This document shows, piece by piece, positions 36,711-48,195 of a stretch of 64,000 nucleotides of DNA. Both the position numbers and the translations under genes were made by a program. Under the pieces are notes generated by a model that did not search any database, was not told the origin of the DNA, and saw only the letters and a list, made by a program, of their open reading frames with translations. The stretch spans positions 608,099 to 672,098 of the forward strand of contig BCHH01000009.1 in NCBI GenBank assembly GCA_001599595.1. Reading direction: 5' to 3'. Origin of the DNA: Beverwykella pulmonaria. Lineage: Eukaryota; Ascomycota; Dothideomycetes; Pleosporales; Melanommataceae. Position 1 is the stretch's first letter. Each line of letters starts with the position of its first letter.

Positions 36711-37330
36711 ATGGCATACTTCAATTGTCCTAATAAAGAGATAGACCCTGAATCAAAGGAGTCTTTATTGGAATATCATCGGTTTGTGGAAGAGAACGGT
36801 CTTTTGGAGAACCTGAGTCAACGTGGTGTCCGTGACCATATTAGTCCAGCACTCATGCTTCAGTTAATAAGCATCTTGAACAAGATATTCTGCTTTGATG
36901 CCGTAAAGCCAATCGAGCTTGTCTGGGAGACAGTGTGGTTGAACTCTCAAGAACTCGTTGGACTCTCAAGATACATCATTCAGGACGGATTTTGTTGCAC
37001 CATATACTTATGCATCCTTATCTTTGGTTATCGTATTCAAGTTGTGAGCTAGCGCAAGCTTTCGGCGGTTTCGGGTAGGCCTGGCACTATTCTGCATGAG
37101 ATAGATCCTTGGTTTTCTGTCCCGAAATGAATGCCGCAAGTGAGGACAAGCTAGCATAACTGTAGAAAGCATGGTCGCGGGTGGCAGCACCTTGCGAAGG
37201 CAGTTGAGAAGTCCTCCCTCAAGCTCCTTTTCTTAGGTGTAGACCTAGGAAGACGTAGGCTTTTCTGAAAGGGTTGAACCAAGAGCCCACTCTGGAAATT
37301 TATAGGTTCGTAATGGGGATCGGAGTGCTG
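36711..37330 (+). pseudogene. SprT-like zinc metalloprotease relic
   Basis: From ATG 36711 the frame encodes MAYFNCPNKEIDPES, then LMLQLISILNKIFCFDAVKP, the usual start of fungal SprT-like domains. After a frame change it reads GTILHEIDPWFSVPK then TGA, MPQVRTS then TAG, CRKHGRGWQHLAKAVEKSSL, LGVDLGRRRLF then TGA. In SprT-like proteases the active site is HExxH followed by HGxxW-type sequence. Here HGRGWQ survives, but HEIDP has lost the second His, and several stops interrupt the frame. The TGA in LF(TGA)KG(TGA) could come from TGG by G-to-A change, as RIP produces. Confidence 0.75.
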
Positions 37331-37382
37331 GAGCAAGATTAAGACGCGGAAGCATCAAGGCTGAGATGGCTTCATGTTTCCT

Positions 37383-38264
37383 TCATCGCTTCTCCCTCCC
37401 ACCCTCTTCATACATGTCCTTCAAACTCGGCATCCGATTCTCAACGTAATACGCCATCGTCTTGAGCACCTTATTCGGCGTCCGATGATGATTCGGCGGT
37501 CTTTTCGACACGTCGCTGAGCCCAAAGTGTGGCACGACCTTCGCCAGATCCTCCTGCGCCATCGACTTCATCGGAGTAAACTGTTTCCAGTACGGCTGTC
37601 TCTCGACAAAATCTTGATGTATGACGCGGGATCGATCGACGGTGATCTGAAACCATTTCGAGGCCACTTTCCTGGCGACAGGGTTCTCTTCCAAGGGCAT
37701 ACGGGGCATCGATTGTGTTTGTGTTTCGGGGGAGGCGGAGGTGGAGGCGTGGGGTTCCCGTAGTGCGTCGTTGGCCAATGTACTGGGTCTGAGTATGTCT
37801 TCAATGCTATCTGGGGCAGCGTTGTGCAGCGGAATTTCGTCCTCTTCCATGTCGTTATCGCTCCAATCCCTCTCCATCTTGTGTGTGTCGACGTCTGGCA
37901 CGGCCGTCTCCAGCGCGAACCGTATGGGCGAGGCATTGAGGGCTGCCTGTGCCGAGTCGGCGTCTCGATAGATGGCTAGTGAGGTGTTGGCCGACGGGTT
38001 GTGATACTCGTACTGCGAGCCGTCAGCCCTGCATCCTACTCAGATCCCGCTAACATCTCGCATCGGGGCTCAGGAGAAGATGCATACGCGGAGACTCTTG
38101 AACGTGCTCATCTCTCCGAAGCGTTGCAGGACGCGGAAGATCTCGCGTGACTCGGCCAGATCTGAAGGGCGTGGCTGGATCCGCAGGTGTACAGAGCGCG
38201 ATGCGAGGAGCTGTGAAGGGGCGCGGGACCGGCCGGCCGTTGCGATGGATCGGGCCACGGACAT
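37383..38264 (-). CDS. Fungal protein of unknown function with a mitochondrial-type leader, 268 aa
   Basis: Model complement(join(37383..38012, 38088..38264)), one 75 bp intron (GTATGC...CGCAG). The leader MSVARSIATAGRSRAPSQLL plus ASRSVHLR is Arg/Ser/Ala-rich with no acids, as in a matrix presequence. Next is ESREIFRVLQRFGEMSTFKS joined by the splice to YEYHNPSANTSLAIYRDADS and AQAALNASPIRFAL; this beta-alpha-beta texture could be an RRM-like fold, but no RNP motif is clear. The C-terminal half has YWKQFTPMKSMAQEDLAKVV. I know of no function; a mitochondrial gene-expression role would be a guess. GC-rich and stop-free, so back in ordinary gene DNA. Confidence 0.75.
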
Positions 38265-38755
38265 GGCGAGTGTGAGGTGAGGTGTGGAGTGGTTGTTGGG
38301 TGAGAAAAGTCCGCGGGACAGAGAATTCTTGGTACGACCCAGCAGTCGGGTTCACGTGGGGCGGGTCGGCGACCTCAACGCAGGGCTGAAGGGCATCGTT
38401 CGCACGTCAGACAACGGTCGATACGCTTCGCAGGAAGACAGGTGATACACAACGCGATCGTATTTACAGCTATACAATGAATGGTGGCTGCGACAGCGCT
38501 GAAGCTTATCGCACCCGTATCACGCCGGCTCGACCGCTGAGGGAGCTTCGTCTACCAGGAAAATCCCCCAAGACATTAACACGCCACCCACTATATGCTC
38601 CCCATTGATTCCTTTTGCCCTAATTTTGTGTGCCGTAGACCGTTGTCCCCCAGAAGAATAGTAGTGGTATATGGCGCCTGAACAAAACCCCTCCCAACCC
38701 AGACCCAAACGCCGTTGCAAATGCTAGCAGAAACGAAATATGTACGAAGTGATGA
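38265..38755. other. 491 bp intergenic, promoter of the mitochondrial-type gene
   Basis: Lies upstream of the gene starting at 38264 and downstream of the stop at 38756. No motif was recognised. Confidence 0.35.
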
Positions 38756-39406
38756 TTACTTGGACGCCCTTTTCACAATGCCCGCTTTCCTGCGCATGCG
38801 CACGCTTTTCGAAACGGCAGCGCTTCCATTCAGGCGTTCGCCCGATCTCCGGAATTTGAGCGTGTGCATCCGCGGTTCCTGCGGCGCCAGAGGGCTGAAG
38901 TCCATGTCGAGGCCCTCGTCGTCGTCCGAGGTGGATGCGTTGGACGAAGTCTGGGACTTGGCGTCACAGACACGGCATTGGTCGCCGTCGTCAATCATCC
39001 GCTGGACCAGCATGGAGATGTCCTGGATGTGCGACGGACTGCACTGCATCCGCGTGTTGGCCTGGCGCTGCTTCCTGAGGGTCGCGGCCGATAGGCGTGG
39101 GTAAAGTGATGAGTGCTGGGGTGGGTCGAGCAGCTCGACGGGAAAAGCAAAGTCGTCGCTTGGCGGCGTAAGCGGCTCATAGCAGGACCGGAAGCGGAAC
39201 GAGTCGACGTCGACATGCAGGCTGTGCTGGTCGAACCGGTGTGCCAGATCGCCAATGGAGCACGGTGGCGGCGTGGGCGGTCGTGCTGGGTGCTGCGGAG
39301 AGGGACTGAAAGGTGAGACGTTCATCGCAGCACGCTCTGCTTCGTGGAGGGCGGGCAGGTGCCGCGAGGCGGCCTCGAAGGAGAAGTCGCGAAACAATGT
39401 AGCCAT
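38756..39406 (-). CDS. Fungal hypothetical protein, 216 aa, probably nuclear
   Basis: Single exon from ATG 39406 (MATLFRDFSFEAASRHLPAL); in-frame codons upstream contain no ATG. The protein is polar and low in hydrophobic stretches, with CSIGDLAHRFDQHSL, YEPLTPPSDDFAFPVELL, and a CRVC pair. It ends in a basic run SVRMRRKAGIVKRASK resembling a nuclear signal. The TPPSDD and SDDDEG stretches look like phosphorylation sites. I recognise no named domain. Confidence 0.65.
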   Translation of the reverse strand: MATLFRDFSFEAASRHLPALHEAERAAMNVSPFSPSPQHPARPPTPPPCSIGDLAHRFDQHSLHVDVDSFRFRSCYEPLTPPSDDFAFPVELLDPPQHSSLYPRLSAATLRKQRQANTRMQCSPSHIQDISMLVQRMIDDGDQCRVCDAKSQTSSNASTSDDDEGLDMDFSPLAPQEPRMHTLKFRRSGERLNGSAAVSKSVRMRRKAGIVKRASK

Positions 39407-40648
39407 GGTAGGAGGGGGGTGTGGCCGACGAGAGGGAATGCGAGGGCTGTGGATACGTGGAGGCGTGGAGGCGTGAAATGGGTGCGATCTGATCAAGACG
39501 GGTCCCGTTGTCTTGTATAAGCTGGGCTGGCGGCGAAGTGGGCACGGGCGCCTTAAGTTCGCCCGCTACCAAGACATGGGCGCGGTGCTAAGGGACGGTG
39601 GCGAGTTTTGGTGCCCAGCAAGAGCCACTCACCGTCGGGCCCGGAATGCTTCATAACGTAGCGCGTCACGACTCGCGGCTGGCAACCCTCCCGGTTTGGC
39701 CTGTTACGCCGGCAAAAAGCAGCGCGGGCCTCGTACCAGAATGCCAGAGGGCCGTGACCCGGTACCGCGTCTGCCCGCTGGAGGCACGACGCATTCATTC
39801 TGCCTGCCGAGCCGTCCACCGTGGGCAACGTCGCAGGGAGCCCATGGTCCCGAAAGTGCAGTTGGTAACGAGCGAGTTTGCCGCTAGAACGCCCGCAGAA
39901 GCCCTGTGGAAAGAGATTTTCGTCATTGCGCCGGCTCTGACTGGCTTGGCGCGTCTCAACACCCACTCGTCGCCTTCGAGTCGTCTTGCGATCGCCGCCG
40001 CTGCGGAGCCCCGAGACCCTGCGAAAGGGGCCCGCCTGCAGGGCATTACTCGCCGGCTGCCTCCAGCGTCCAGCCGGCGCAGATCTTTGCCTCGCACATG
40101 CCCAAAATCCCCAAGGAACAACCTGCTTTCGCGCGCTCCCAAGGCAGATGCACCCGGCGACGCCTTCTAGAGTGTCGCGCGACTCGGCCAATCCGCAGCC
40201 TGGGGAATAATTCGAGCTTAGGCCCGTCCAGCCAATGACACGGCGCAGCGCCCCCAGCACTCACGCCATGTCACCTGCTGACCCACGATCACCCTCCCCG
40301 TCCCTCTATCCACTCCCCTGGATTTCGGAGCGGCTGCCTGCTCTCTCCGTACATTTGCGCGGCCGACTCTCGGATGATAATTACTGTCATCACGACAAGT
40401 CGAATGGGCGTCGCCATCCCGCCTTCAGCCCTCTGCACGCACGGCGATCCTGCTTGTCAGCCCTCGTCAAGAGCCGGTGCCTCTTCAGACGTGGCTGCCT
40501 TCCGCATGAACGCCACTGCTTGACTGTCGAATAACATGTCCATGGCGAAGCCGTGATTGGAAGTACATCTCGATTGACCGCCGCCTTGCCAGTCCCGGCG
40601 GAGTGGACCTCCTGAATGGGGAGAAATCCCCATTGACTTTATGGAAAC
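39407..40648. other. 1.2 kb GC-rich divergent intergenic region
   Basis: Lies between the starts of the 216-aa gene and the HET gene. Long open frames occur on both strands at the same place (39553-40260 - and 39598-40170 +), an effect of high GC and few stops; neither shows a motif. Promoter for both genes is expected here. Confidence 0.4.
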
Positions 40649-42709
40649 ATGGCGCTCTGCTCGGCTTGCAACAACATAAGCATTTCAGCCCTGGTATGCG
40701 AACTTGATGCGGTGCCAGATTGGTGGGAGCAGCACAACAGCCAGTCAAAGCGGAGGGGCATGGTGCACCTCCAGGATGCCAGGCAGCTTCCATTATCGGC
40801 CGCAAGGGGTTGCTCGCTGTGTGCCATGATCAGAGAAGCAATTCTGCAGTGCGATACCAGCCGGAGCCGACTCGACAGGCCTGAAGCCCAGTACACGTGG
40901 AACATTGATCAATTCGAAAAACACTTGATCAACAGTCCAATTTATCTCCGACCAAACTACGACCACGCCCACACACCCACGTTCCCCGAGGACGAGGTGG
41001 CAAATGCATGGCGTATCCGTGGATTCAACGTCTTCGTGCCTGTCGATCACGGCATCTTGGCCGGCCAAATTAGACTTTTTGCGCAGAAAGGTACCGTCTG
41101 CTCTCCAATCCAACTACGCTTTATTTGCTGAGCTGAGTGGATGATAGAGAGTCCAGCTGCCCTCAGCTGCGAAGTCACCGGTCGCCCACCCCTATCATCA
41201 TCGGACTCGCCGGAAGCTTTCGACCTCATCCATCGATGGCTAGGCACTTGTCTTACCCGCCACGAGGGCTGTAAAACCACATTCTCTGGCACTGTCGTTG
41301 ATGAATCTAATCCTCCAATCTTACCCACTCGCGTCGTTCACGTCGGATGTCCCAAACAGGAAATATCACCGCGTCTGGTTGAAACGGAGGGGATGACGGG
41401 ACACTATATTGCCTTGAGCCATTGTTGGGGTCCAGCTCTTAAGCACCCTCTTATGACTACCCATTCCACGCTTAGCAGCCACCTGGCTGGCATCTCCTGG
41501 GAATGCATACCCAAGGCTCACCAGGACGCTATAACAGCCACACGCCGCTTGGGTTTCGAATACATCTGGATCGATAGCCTCTGTATTGTCCAAGATTCTC
41601 ACGCAGACTGGCTCTACGAATCAAAACGCATGGGTGCTGTATATGAGAACGCCCGTCTCACCATTGCTGCTTCCCATGCGTCCGACTCCAGTCAGCCTTG
41701 CTTCTTCACCAGACCTCAGCCCCCCGCGTCCGTTGAGCTTCCTCACATATCTCAAACCGGGGAACGCGAGGGCTCCATATTTGCAGGTCATATGCCTACA
41801 GACTATGTACCCATCTCTCCAGAGTTCGGTACTCTAGCCACGCGTGCGTGGGCGACCCAGGAATGGCTCTTATCTCGACGCATAATCTTCTACACCGCTG
41901 AAGCCTTGGCATGGTCTTGCAAGACCATCAGCCAACGAGAGACCGGGGGCTCGTTCCACTCCACAAGCCGGAATCCCCGATGGAAGGTCATCGTGGAGAA
42001 GTACTCAGCTCGCTCGCTAACCAATGCAAGTGACAGATTGATTGCTTTAGAAGGGCTTCGAATGCAGATGGAAAAGCTGAGAGCAACCAATACCTACTAC
42101 TTTGGACTGTGGAAGCAGAGTATGCCCGATCAGCTTCTGTGGTACTGCCTTGAGCCAGCGGAGAGAATGAACAGTCCTCTTGGACTTCCCACGTGGACTT
42201 GGGCGAGCACTACCCATGGTATTCGATTCTTGGACATCAACAAGGCGAAGAATTCTTGTGAGACGTTTCATTTTGACAAAGCTAGCAAGACTCTCTCTAT
42301 ACGCGGCGTTCTAAGACAGGTAGCACAAGTGGTCCCACTTGCGATGCACTTGGACCAGGGCAGCACATCAGTGTCTCTTCGCCCCGCACTTTTTGAAGGT
42401 ATCACGTCCGACGTTCCATCCAACATGCTGTATGCTCTCTGCACTGACGAGCAAACTATATTTGGCTGGGGCATCTTCGATGAAGGCTCACTGATTGATA
42501 CCAACATTTTTTGTCTTCGATTGATGAGTAGAAGACTAGTCTTACCACAAGCAGGCGGTACGAGGTCGAAATACTATCAAGATCGGGTTTTGCTGCTACG
42601 AGAAGCATCTGGCTTCGCAGACACGTTTGAGCGGGTGGGTGTAGGGCTGATCACAAGCACCGCATCATGGTTCAAAGACCAGCCAATCACGCACATACGT
42701 CTCCGATGA
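40649..42709 (+). CDS. Heterokaryon incompatibility (HET) domain protein
   Basis: Model join(40649..41090, 41148..42709), 667 aa, one 57 bp intron (GTACCG...ATAG) that keeps frame (RLFAQK to ESPAALSC). Residues 1-60 have paired Cys (CSAC, CSLC) common at the N-termini of such proteins. The HET domain starts at His233: HYIALSHCWG, then ATRRLGFEYIWIDSLCIVQD, GAVYENARLTIAASHA and later RAWATQEWLLSRRIIFYTAE. The family triggers growth arrest or cell death after fusion of unlike strains, or in other immune-like responses. No NACHT, ankyrin or WD repeats follow; the C-terminal ~250 residues are typical of stand-alone HET proteins. No break in the reading frame is seen. Confidence 0.93.
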
Positions 42710-43187
42710 GAACTGTTGAGAATAATTTGCTCCATCCTCGCTTCGATGAGGTGGTATCGAGATCGCTTCAACGTTTGAAGTGTGGACTCAGCACATCACT
42801 GGAATACGGTCGTTAGCGAATTTCCCCCCCTTTCCTCGACAATTGTATCGACGGCTTGTCTTCGCTTGTTACGAACTTTGCAACGTTTTCTGAACACGTC
42901 TTTGTCCTTCATAATCATGCTTCCTTCTGGTTTCCTCCCTTCCCAATTGCCGCATGCGGCCACATCCGCACAAAGCCGGACGTACAAGAGCGAGGCCACA
43001 AAGCAAGACAATTCTTCTTCAAAGCGTCGTTGCAACAGCTCTTGTACTCTCTCCTTCTACACCTCAATCAATTGCTGATTCACCGCGTTTCATCAAATTC
43101 CGCACAACAAGCATCAGCCGGCATCCTCTACCGACAACAGAAGAAGCCCACGAAACCTCCCAAATTTGAGGTTCCCGATACGCCCCT
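42710..43187. other. 478 bp intergenic, nothing recognised
   Basis: 3' end of the HET gene and 5' leader of the next gene on the same strand. Confidence 0.35.
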
Positions 43188-44968
43188 ATGAACATCTTCA
43201 CCGATTTGATTGGGCGACTCTTCCCTCGCGTTGAGGGCCCAGCACCACCTACGAGCCCTATCTTAGGCAAGCGCATGGCAAGCAATTCGGGAGAGAGCCG
43301 GAGATTGAGGAGACGACTTGTACCAAGGTACTCTGATGAGGAGTACAAAAACGCGGATCTATACGAGGGCGCGCTCCGAAGATACTCCAATGCTGCAGGG
43401 GTCGACGTCAAACATTATCCTAGGCCGTATGTCAACAACGAAACTGGGACCTCAAAGGGCTGTCGCAGGTGTATGTCAGTTCATAGCCCCGGAGGTACAA
43501 AAGTCTCCCAGCAAGAACGTTACGATTCTGCGATTGAGCTCGATTATACACGTCTGCCCACCTCCACTGCTACTGAAGGCGGGATTCCCGATGTTTCTTC
43601 GGGAGACAACGAAGTCATTCCTAAGGTACCTCCTACGAATGCTACCGGATTTATTAAGCCTCCCACTTCCAATGCCATGATTTTAGAGGAGAAAATAGAT
43701 GATCCATGGGTCTCTGCCGACCGAAATGCCTCTCCGAATGAGCGAGCCAAGACGCTACTCCAACAAAAAGGGCTGCACAACGTTGCCGAAGCTAAAGATG
43801 AAATCAAAAACGACTTGAAAATAAGTGGAAGGCCAGAGCCCGACTACGCGTTCCTCGATATTGAGATCCGCGATGGAATCTGGGCGCTCATGGACAAGAT
43901 CGAGCGTTTCTCCATGAAGTATTTCAGCGACGATGTTTTCAATATTACACGAAGTGATTTGCGAGGGATATTTAAGAGTATGTCTCACGAGACGGTGAAG
44001 CTAATCGGATGCATTGCATCTGGAGGACCTGGCGGTTCAGAAGGATGGCGTGAGTTATTCCTCGTTGATCAGAAGAGACGTGCTCTTACCAGTGCTATCA
44101 TCGGGAAAACGATCGTTGAGCAGGGTTTTAAGCACGTGTTTTTTAGCTCGAATGAAAGGCAACAGGAAGAGCTGAAGAAGATCCAAAAGAAACTCAGCAG
44201 TCATGATGGTGAGATTCAAGATTTTTCCGTCCCATGGCCAACAAGCTAATAATCACAGGTTTCGACCGCAATACTGCTTATGCGATGTACATCCTCGACC
44301 AACTCGAGTCCACAGATGGCGCTAAATCCGAGGTCGTCCTCCCGTCAGGTTTCCACGCACACACCAAAGCAGTCGCAGGTGCACTGTCTACCCACCTCAG
44401 CCCTCTGGCTCCACGATCCACATCGAAGGCTCTCAAAGACTTCAATCGTGACCTCTACAACATCGCCGCTAACGCCGGAATCCTCAGCCTGCTCATGCAC
44501 GCCGACCCCCACACCGTATACTATTTCGTGCCGACCTTCAAAGAAGACACCTTCACAAGCAAACACCTCGAGTGCTTCAACCGCGGCCAAATGACCAGAG
44601 ACAACCCGCGCGAGCGCAAGAAATGGCCCGCTCGCACCACCGACGAGGAAAAGCGACGCGCGAGCAGCGACGAGCCGCTCACGCAGATCACAATCATGGA
44701 CGGCGTTACGGCGTACCGACAAGGTGGCTGGGAAACCGCGTGTTCAACGCCGATGCATCCGAGTTATGCGGATTCGAATGGTAGAGACACGGGGATCAGA
44801 TGCAGGATTCTGACACATGGCTGGGTGTACTGTCGCTGGGGGCGACAGAGGAAGTACAAGGATAGGAAGCCTGCGGACGTGGAGAAGGTGCATGGGGCTG
44901 CGTGGAGAAAGCCGGGGTTTGCTGAGTTTGTAGATGTACCATTTGTGCCAAAGCCAATCGAGAGATGA
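43188..44968 (+). CDS. Orphan fungal protein of unknown function, 576 aa
   Basis: Model join(43188..44208, 44259..44968), one 50 bp intron (GTGAGA...CACAG) joining KKLSSHDG to FDRNTAYAMYILDQL. The first ~190 residues are polar and disordered with a basic patch (ESRRLRRRLVPRYSDEEYKN). The second half is mixed alpha/beta-like: DIEIRDGIWALMDKIERFSM, FKSMSHETVKLIGCIASGGP, AIIGKTIVEQGFKHVFFSSN, FNRDLYNIAANAGILSLLMH and TILTHGWVYCRWGRQ-like sequence near the end. No signal peptide or membrane span is seen. I do not recognise a domain. It is stop-free with ordinary codon use, next to a HET gene; a link between the two is not shown. Confidence 0.72.
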
Positions 44969-45619
44969 GGCCCGAGAATGCTTCGACGGCAGCACCAATT
45001 GCGGGCCCTTCTGGGACGTAGACAAAACGTCACCTTCCGAGAAAGATCCTAACGCCAAGTTTTCCGCAGAGGCAGAAGACGAGGACACTGGATGAGGATA
45101 GTGGGTTTTAATTTTCTATTTTCTTAGGGTGCGGATTTCTCTTTTGTACTGTGAGGGCTGTCATATAGTTTGAATACAGTGTCTCCTCAGAACTTTCCCT
45201 GTGTCCTTGCTTTAAGTTCCGACTGGGCTTGCGGTGAACGCTTCGGGACTGCGGTCAGTGGCAGGCTCTATACCCAAATTTCACTAGGGTACTTTGTGAC
45301 ATTCGCAATTGATCGAAGGCACTTCTTCTTCCCTCTCTTTCGCTCAGCTTCCCAACACGCATCTCCAGCTCCTGTCTGTCTTCCCTTGAAACCAGCAGAA
45401 ACTGTTCTGCACCTGACGTGTTCCCACACAACTACAACCCGCACTGGTGCTGCCGTAGTATTCCTACGAAGCACCCGCTATAAATATTCTGATCGAGCTT
45501 GATGTACCCTGATTTGTTTCTGCGGTGTGTCCAGACAACGCTCGCCTTTGTAGGTAACCTCACGCTCTTCACTCACACTCCCATAACTTCCACCGGCGCG
45601 CAACGCATACGTTGACGAA
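44969..45619. other. 651 bp intergenic, nothing recognised
   Basis: Between the orphan gene and the 2EXR gene. Pyrimidine-rich near 45,330-45,420. Confidence 0.35.
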
Positions 45620-47005
45620 ATGTCGAAACCTGCACCGGTAGCCATTCGATATAGCGCCTCGAAACCCAATGATAACCAAAGGATCTCACTACTGCTCGAT
45701 TTTCCTTTGGATATCCGCCTCCTAATTCTCGAATACATGTTCATTTGCCCTTTTGGGGTCTCTTTGGAGTACGAGAGGAACGCCGGGGAGAAGCGCGGTT
45801 CTCCAAGGACACTCATCTTCCAGCCCTTTGTAGGCCTCATGTTCTCGTGTTGTCAGCTATACGCCGAGACCACCAAAATATTGTACGGCAGAAACCAGTT
45901 TCTCATCTCTTGCAATGGGCTAGGATACGGCATCTGGATGGAGTTCAAAAAGACGGAGTGCTGGGTTAAAGGGATTGGAGCGAATGGGATGTTGCTGCGG
46001 CATGTCACGATCTTGCTCCATCATGTACAGATTGGGGAGGCGCAGGGACACGTCCCGATCAACCTACTGTACCTGTTGAGGTTGAAGTGGAAGCACCAAG
46101 GCTGCATCTTCGATTTCGGTCCGCAAAGTCTGAAGGACAGCGAAATCCACCCGGTGGCCCCCCAAAATTTCAACTTTCAGAAATTGAACAACATCCTCGC
46201 GGCACTTGGCAAGAAGACTCATGAGCTGTCTAGATACAGCAAATTTCCCCGCCTCATGAACACAGTAAGCGTACCAAAATCTCTCAAAATGGTAACAGTT
46301 TCCTGGGCCTCTCTGAAAAAAGGTGCACCAATACTTGAATATACGATTCACGACAACGGTCTCGCAACACAAAAGCGCCCTCCAAACCCAGTAACCCTTC
46401 TCACTCTCCCGCGGCACATCTGCAACTATATTACCGATATGGTGCACGGGCTAGACAATACCAAATATCAACGAGTCCAACTTAATGCAGATCAAATTCC
46501 ACGGAACGACGACTAATATCAACCCCACCTCAATCTCGATCTATCCTTAACAAGCAAGTACTTCGCCTCTAAGATCATCAACTTCTACTCTCGCGTCTAC
46601 TTCAACATCTACACCGTCTCGACACATTCCTACGCGTACTTACTTCACCATCTATTAAACTACTTCCTCTACCGTGCGCCGCCGTGGGTTACAAAAAGTC
46701 TGGCAGACTTGCACGTTCACCTCGTCCTCCCAAATATGCACTACAAGTACGACCAGCCTGTATGGGTGAACCTTAAACCCCTCCTATTAGCCAATTATGC
46801 GCACTGCACCAGAAACAGATGTCCGAATATTTGGGTTGAGCCAGACGGTGAGGTACGGAATTTGAAGTTAGGGGATGACGTTATGTGGGATGAGGAAGAG
46901 GAGGAGTGGGCGCTGGTATTTGGGGATATGTTGGAGTTTTTGTCGCGATTGCCGTGGTGGGAAGACGGGGTGCTGTATACGAATCGGCAGACGAGGAGGA
47001 AGTAA
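45620..47005 (+). pseudogene. 2EXR / F-box-like protein gene with a single in-frame stop
   Basis: Open from ATG 45620 to TAA at 46514-46516 (298 aa), then in the same frame, with no further stop, for another 162 codons to 47005. The N-terminal part is the 2EXR/F-box-like domain: ISLLLDFPLDIRLLILEYMF, then GLMFSCCQLYAETTKILYGR and NQFLIS. The part after the stop is clearly protein-like (LTSKYFASKIINFYSRVYFN, WVTKSLADLHVHLVLPNMHY) and ends LPWWEDGVLYTNRQTRRK. A CAA-to-TAA change would explain the stop. No good donor/acceptor pair removes it. The product may therefore be a 298-aa truncated protein, or the allele may be null; stop readthrough is the other possibility. Confidence 0.7.
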
Positions 47006-47584
47006 GTTGAAAGGTGATTAGTGGCAAGTGTCCTGAGTTTATAGGATGCGTTTCCGTGAAAAATGGCCAGTAGGTGATGTAGAGTATGGTATGGCTGGTG
47101 GAGAAAGGTGTGCGTGTGGGAAATCGGGTCCGGGAGGATTGGGTACGAGTACGCTGATTCTTCGGGTAATTGTTATGACAGAAGTACTTAATTAAGCATA
47201 TCTTCTAATATGCAGGATTGAGCAGTCTCAGTATGCAACCCGAGGTCTCTCCTTGATCCTGATCGAAACCCTACTCTTCTTCAAACTTCCTCGCCTAAAC
47301 TGTGCCCACCTAAATATAAAGCCTGATCCAACAAACATGATATTTACACAAGAGAGATCAATGACCCAGGATTTATAAAAGAAGAAAGTATGACGTCTAC
47401 GCAGTTGAGAAAGCCGAGTTCATTGTACCTACGCGATGCTTGGCAACAACCGCTTCATGAGGGCCTTCTCTCATCAATCGACATATGCATGTATTCGATT
47501 CGACCTTGGTGGTCGAAGGAGTGGGAAATCTTTAGAAATGTAGGTGTGGCCTTCGATACCAACGCAAGATACTCCCCGGGAACA

Positions 47585-48020
47585 ACTGACACGAAAAGAG
47601 TAAAGATAGAGGATCCAAAAATTATACAAGCTCGTGGGGCTTCTACAGACTTGCACACGCGTGATCATTGCTATGGAGAGATTGGAGTTTAGAGCCTTGC
47701 GACACGGTGTTTGCAAGAATCTTTGCTCATGAGATTCAGGAGGCACGAGGATGCTAAATGCTCAAGATGGGAGCGTGGATCAGTGGACATTCCGGGACAG
47801 AATACCAACACTATCTAGGGAGAACCCGAGACATCCTGTCCCAAGTGCGAACCCCCGACTGTGACAACTTGTGGCCCTACCTAGGGCTCGTGAGTGTCGT
47901 CAATGGAAATTACACCAGTATGACAGTACTCATTTGCTAGAGTCACATCCTTTAGTCTAAGAACATTTTGCTGGCCGAGATCTACACGAGTAGCTCAGTT
48001 TTTTGAAAAGTTATCAAGGA
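47585..48020. repeat. Segmental duplication, copy A
   Basis: Aligns collinearly with 49361-49768, sharing stretches such as TTGCGACACGGTGTTTGCAA and GGCCGAGATCTACA. Copy A has about 30 extra bases near 47,838-47,868. On the minus strand parts read as protein (DLGQQNVLRLKDVTLANEY, ALVSKATPTFLKISHSFDHQ) with scattered stops, so the unit probably derives from a gene or transposon reading leftwards. Family not recognised. Confidence 0.8.
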
Positions 48021-48195
48021 CTTGGCATGTGTATGTCAGCGAGTATTTTCCGTCGCCGTATGCCGCTGTCGCCTTTTTTTCTGTACGAGGCATGCTTTGG
48101 GCCAGCACTCGTCGTGAAATACGTCGACGCCGCCGGGCTAACCCCATTGGGCGTCCCGCAGGAGATTAGATTGTAGGGCTGAATGGGATACAAGG

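Noticed and set aside
39553..40260. Long overlapping open frames on both strands (235 aa minus, 190 aa plus)
   Set aside because: GC-rich DNA between two divergent genes has few stops; neither frame has a motif, signal or splice logic, and they occupy the same bases.
46444..46553. Intron that would remove the TAA at 46514-46516 in the 2EXR gene
   Set aside because: CTAAT at the stop resembles a branch site, but the only upstream GT sites (GTGCAC, GTCCAA) are poor donors and no frame-keeping pair was convincing.
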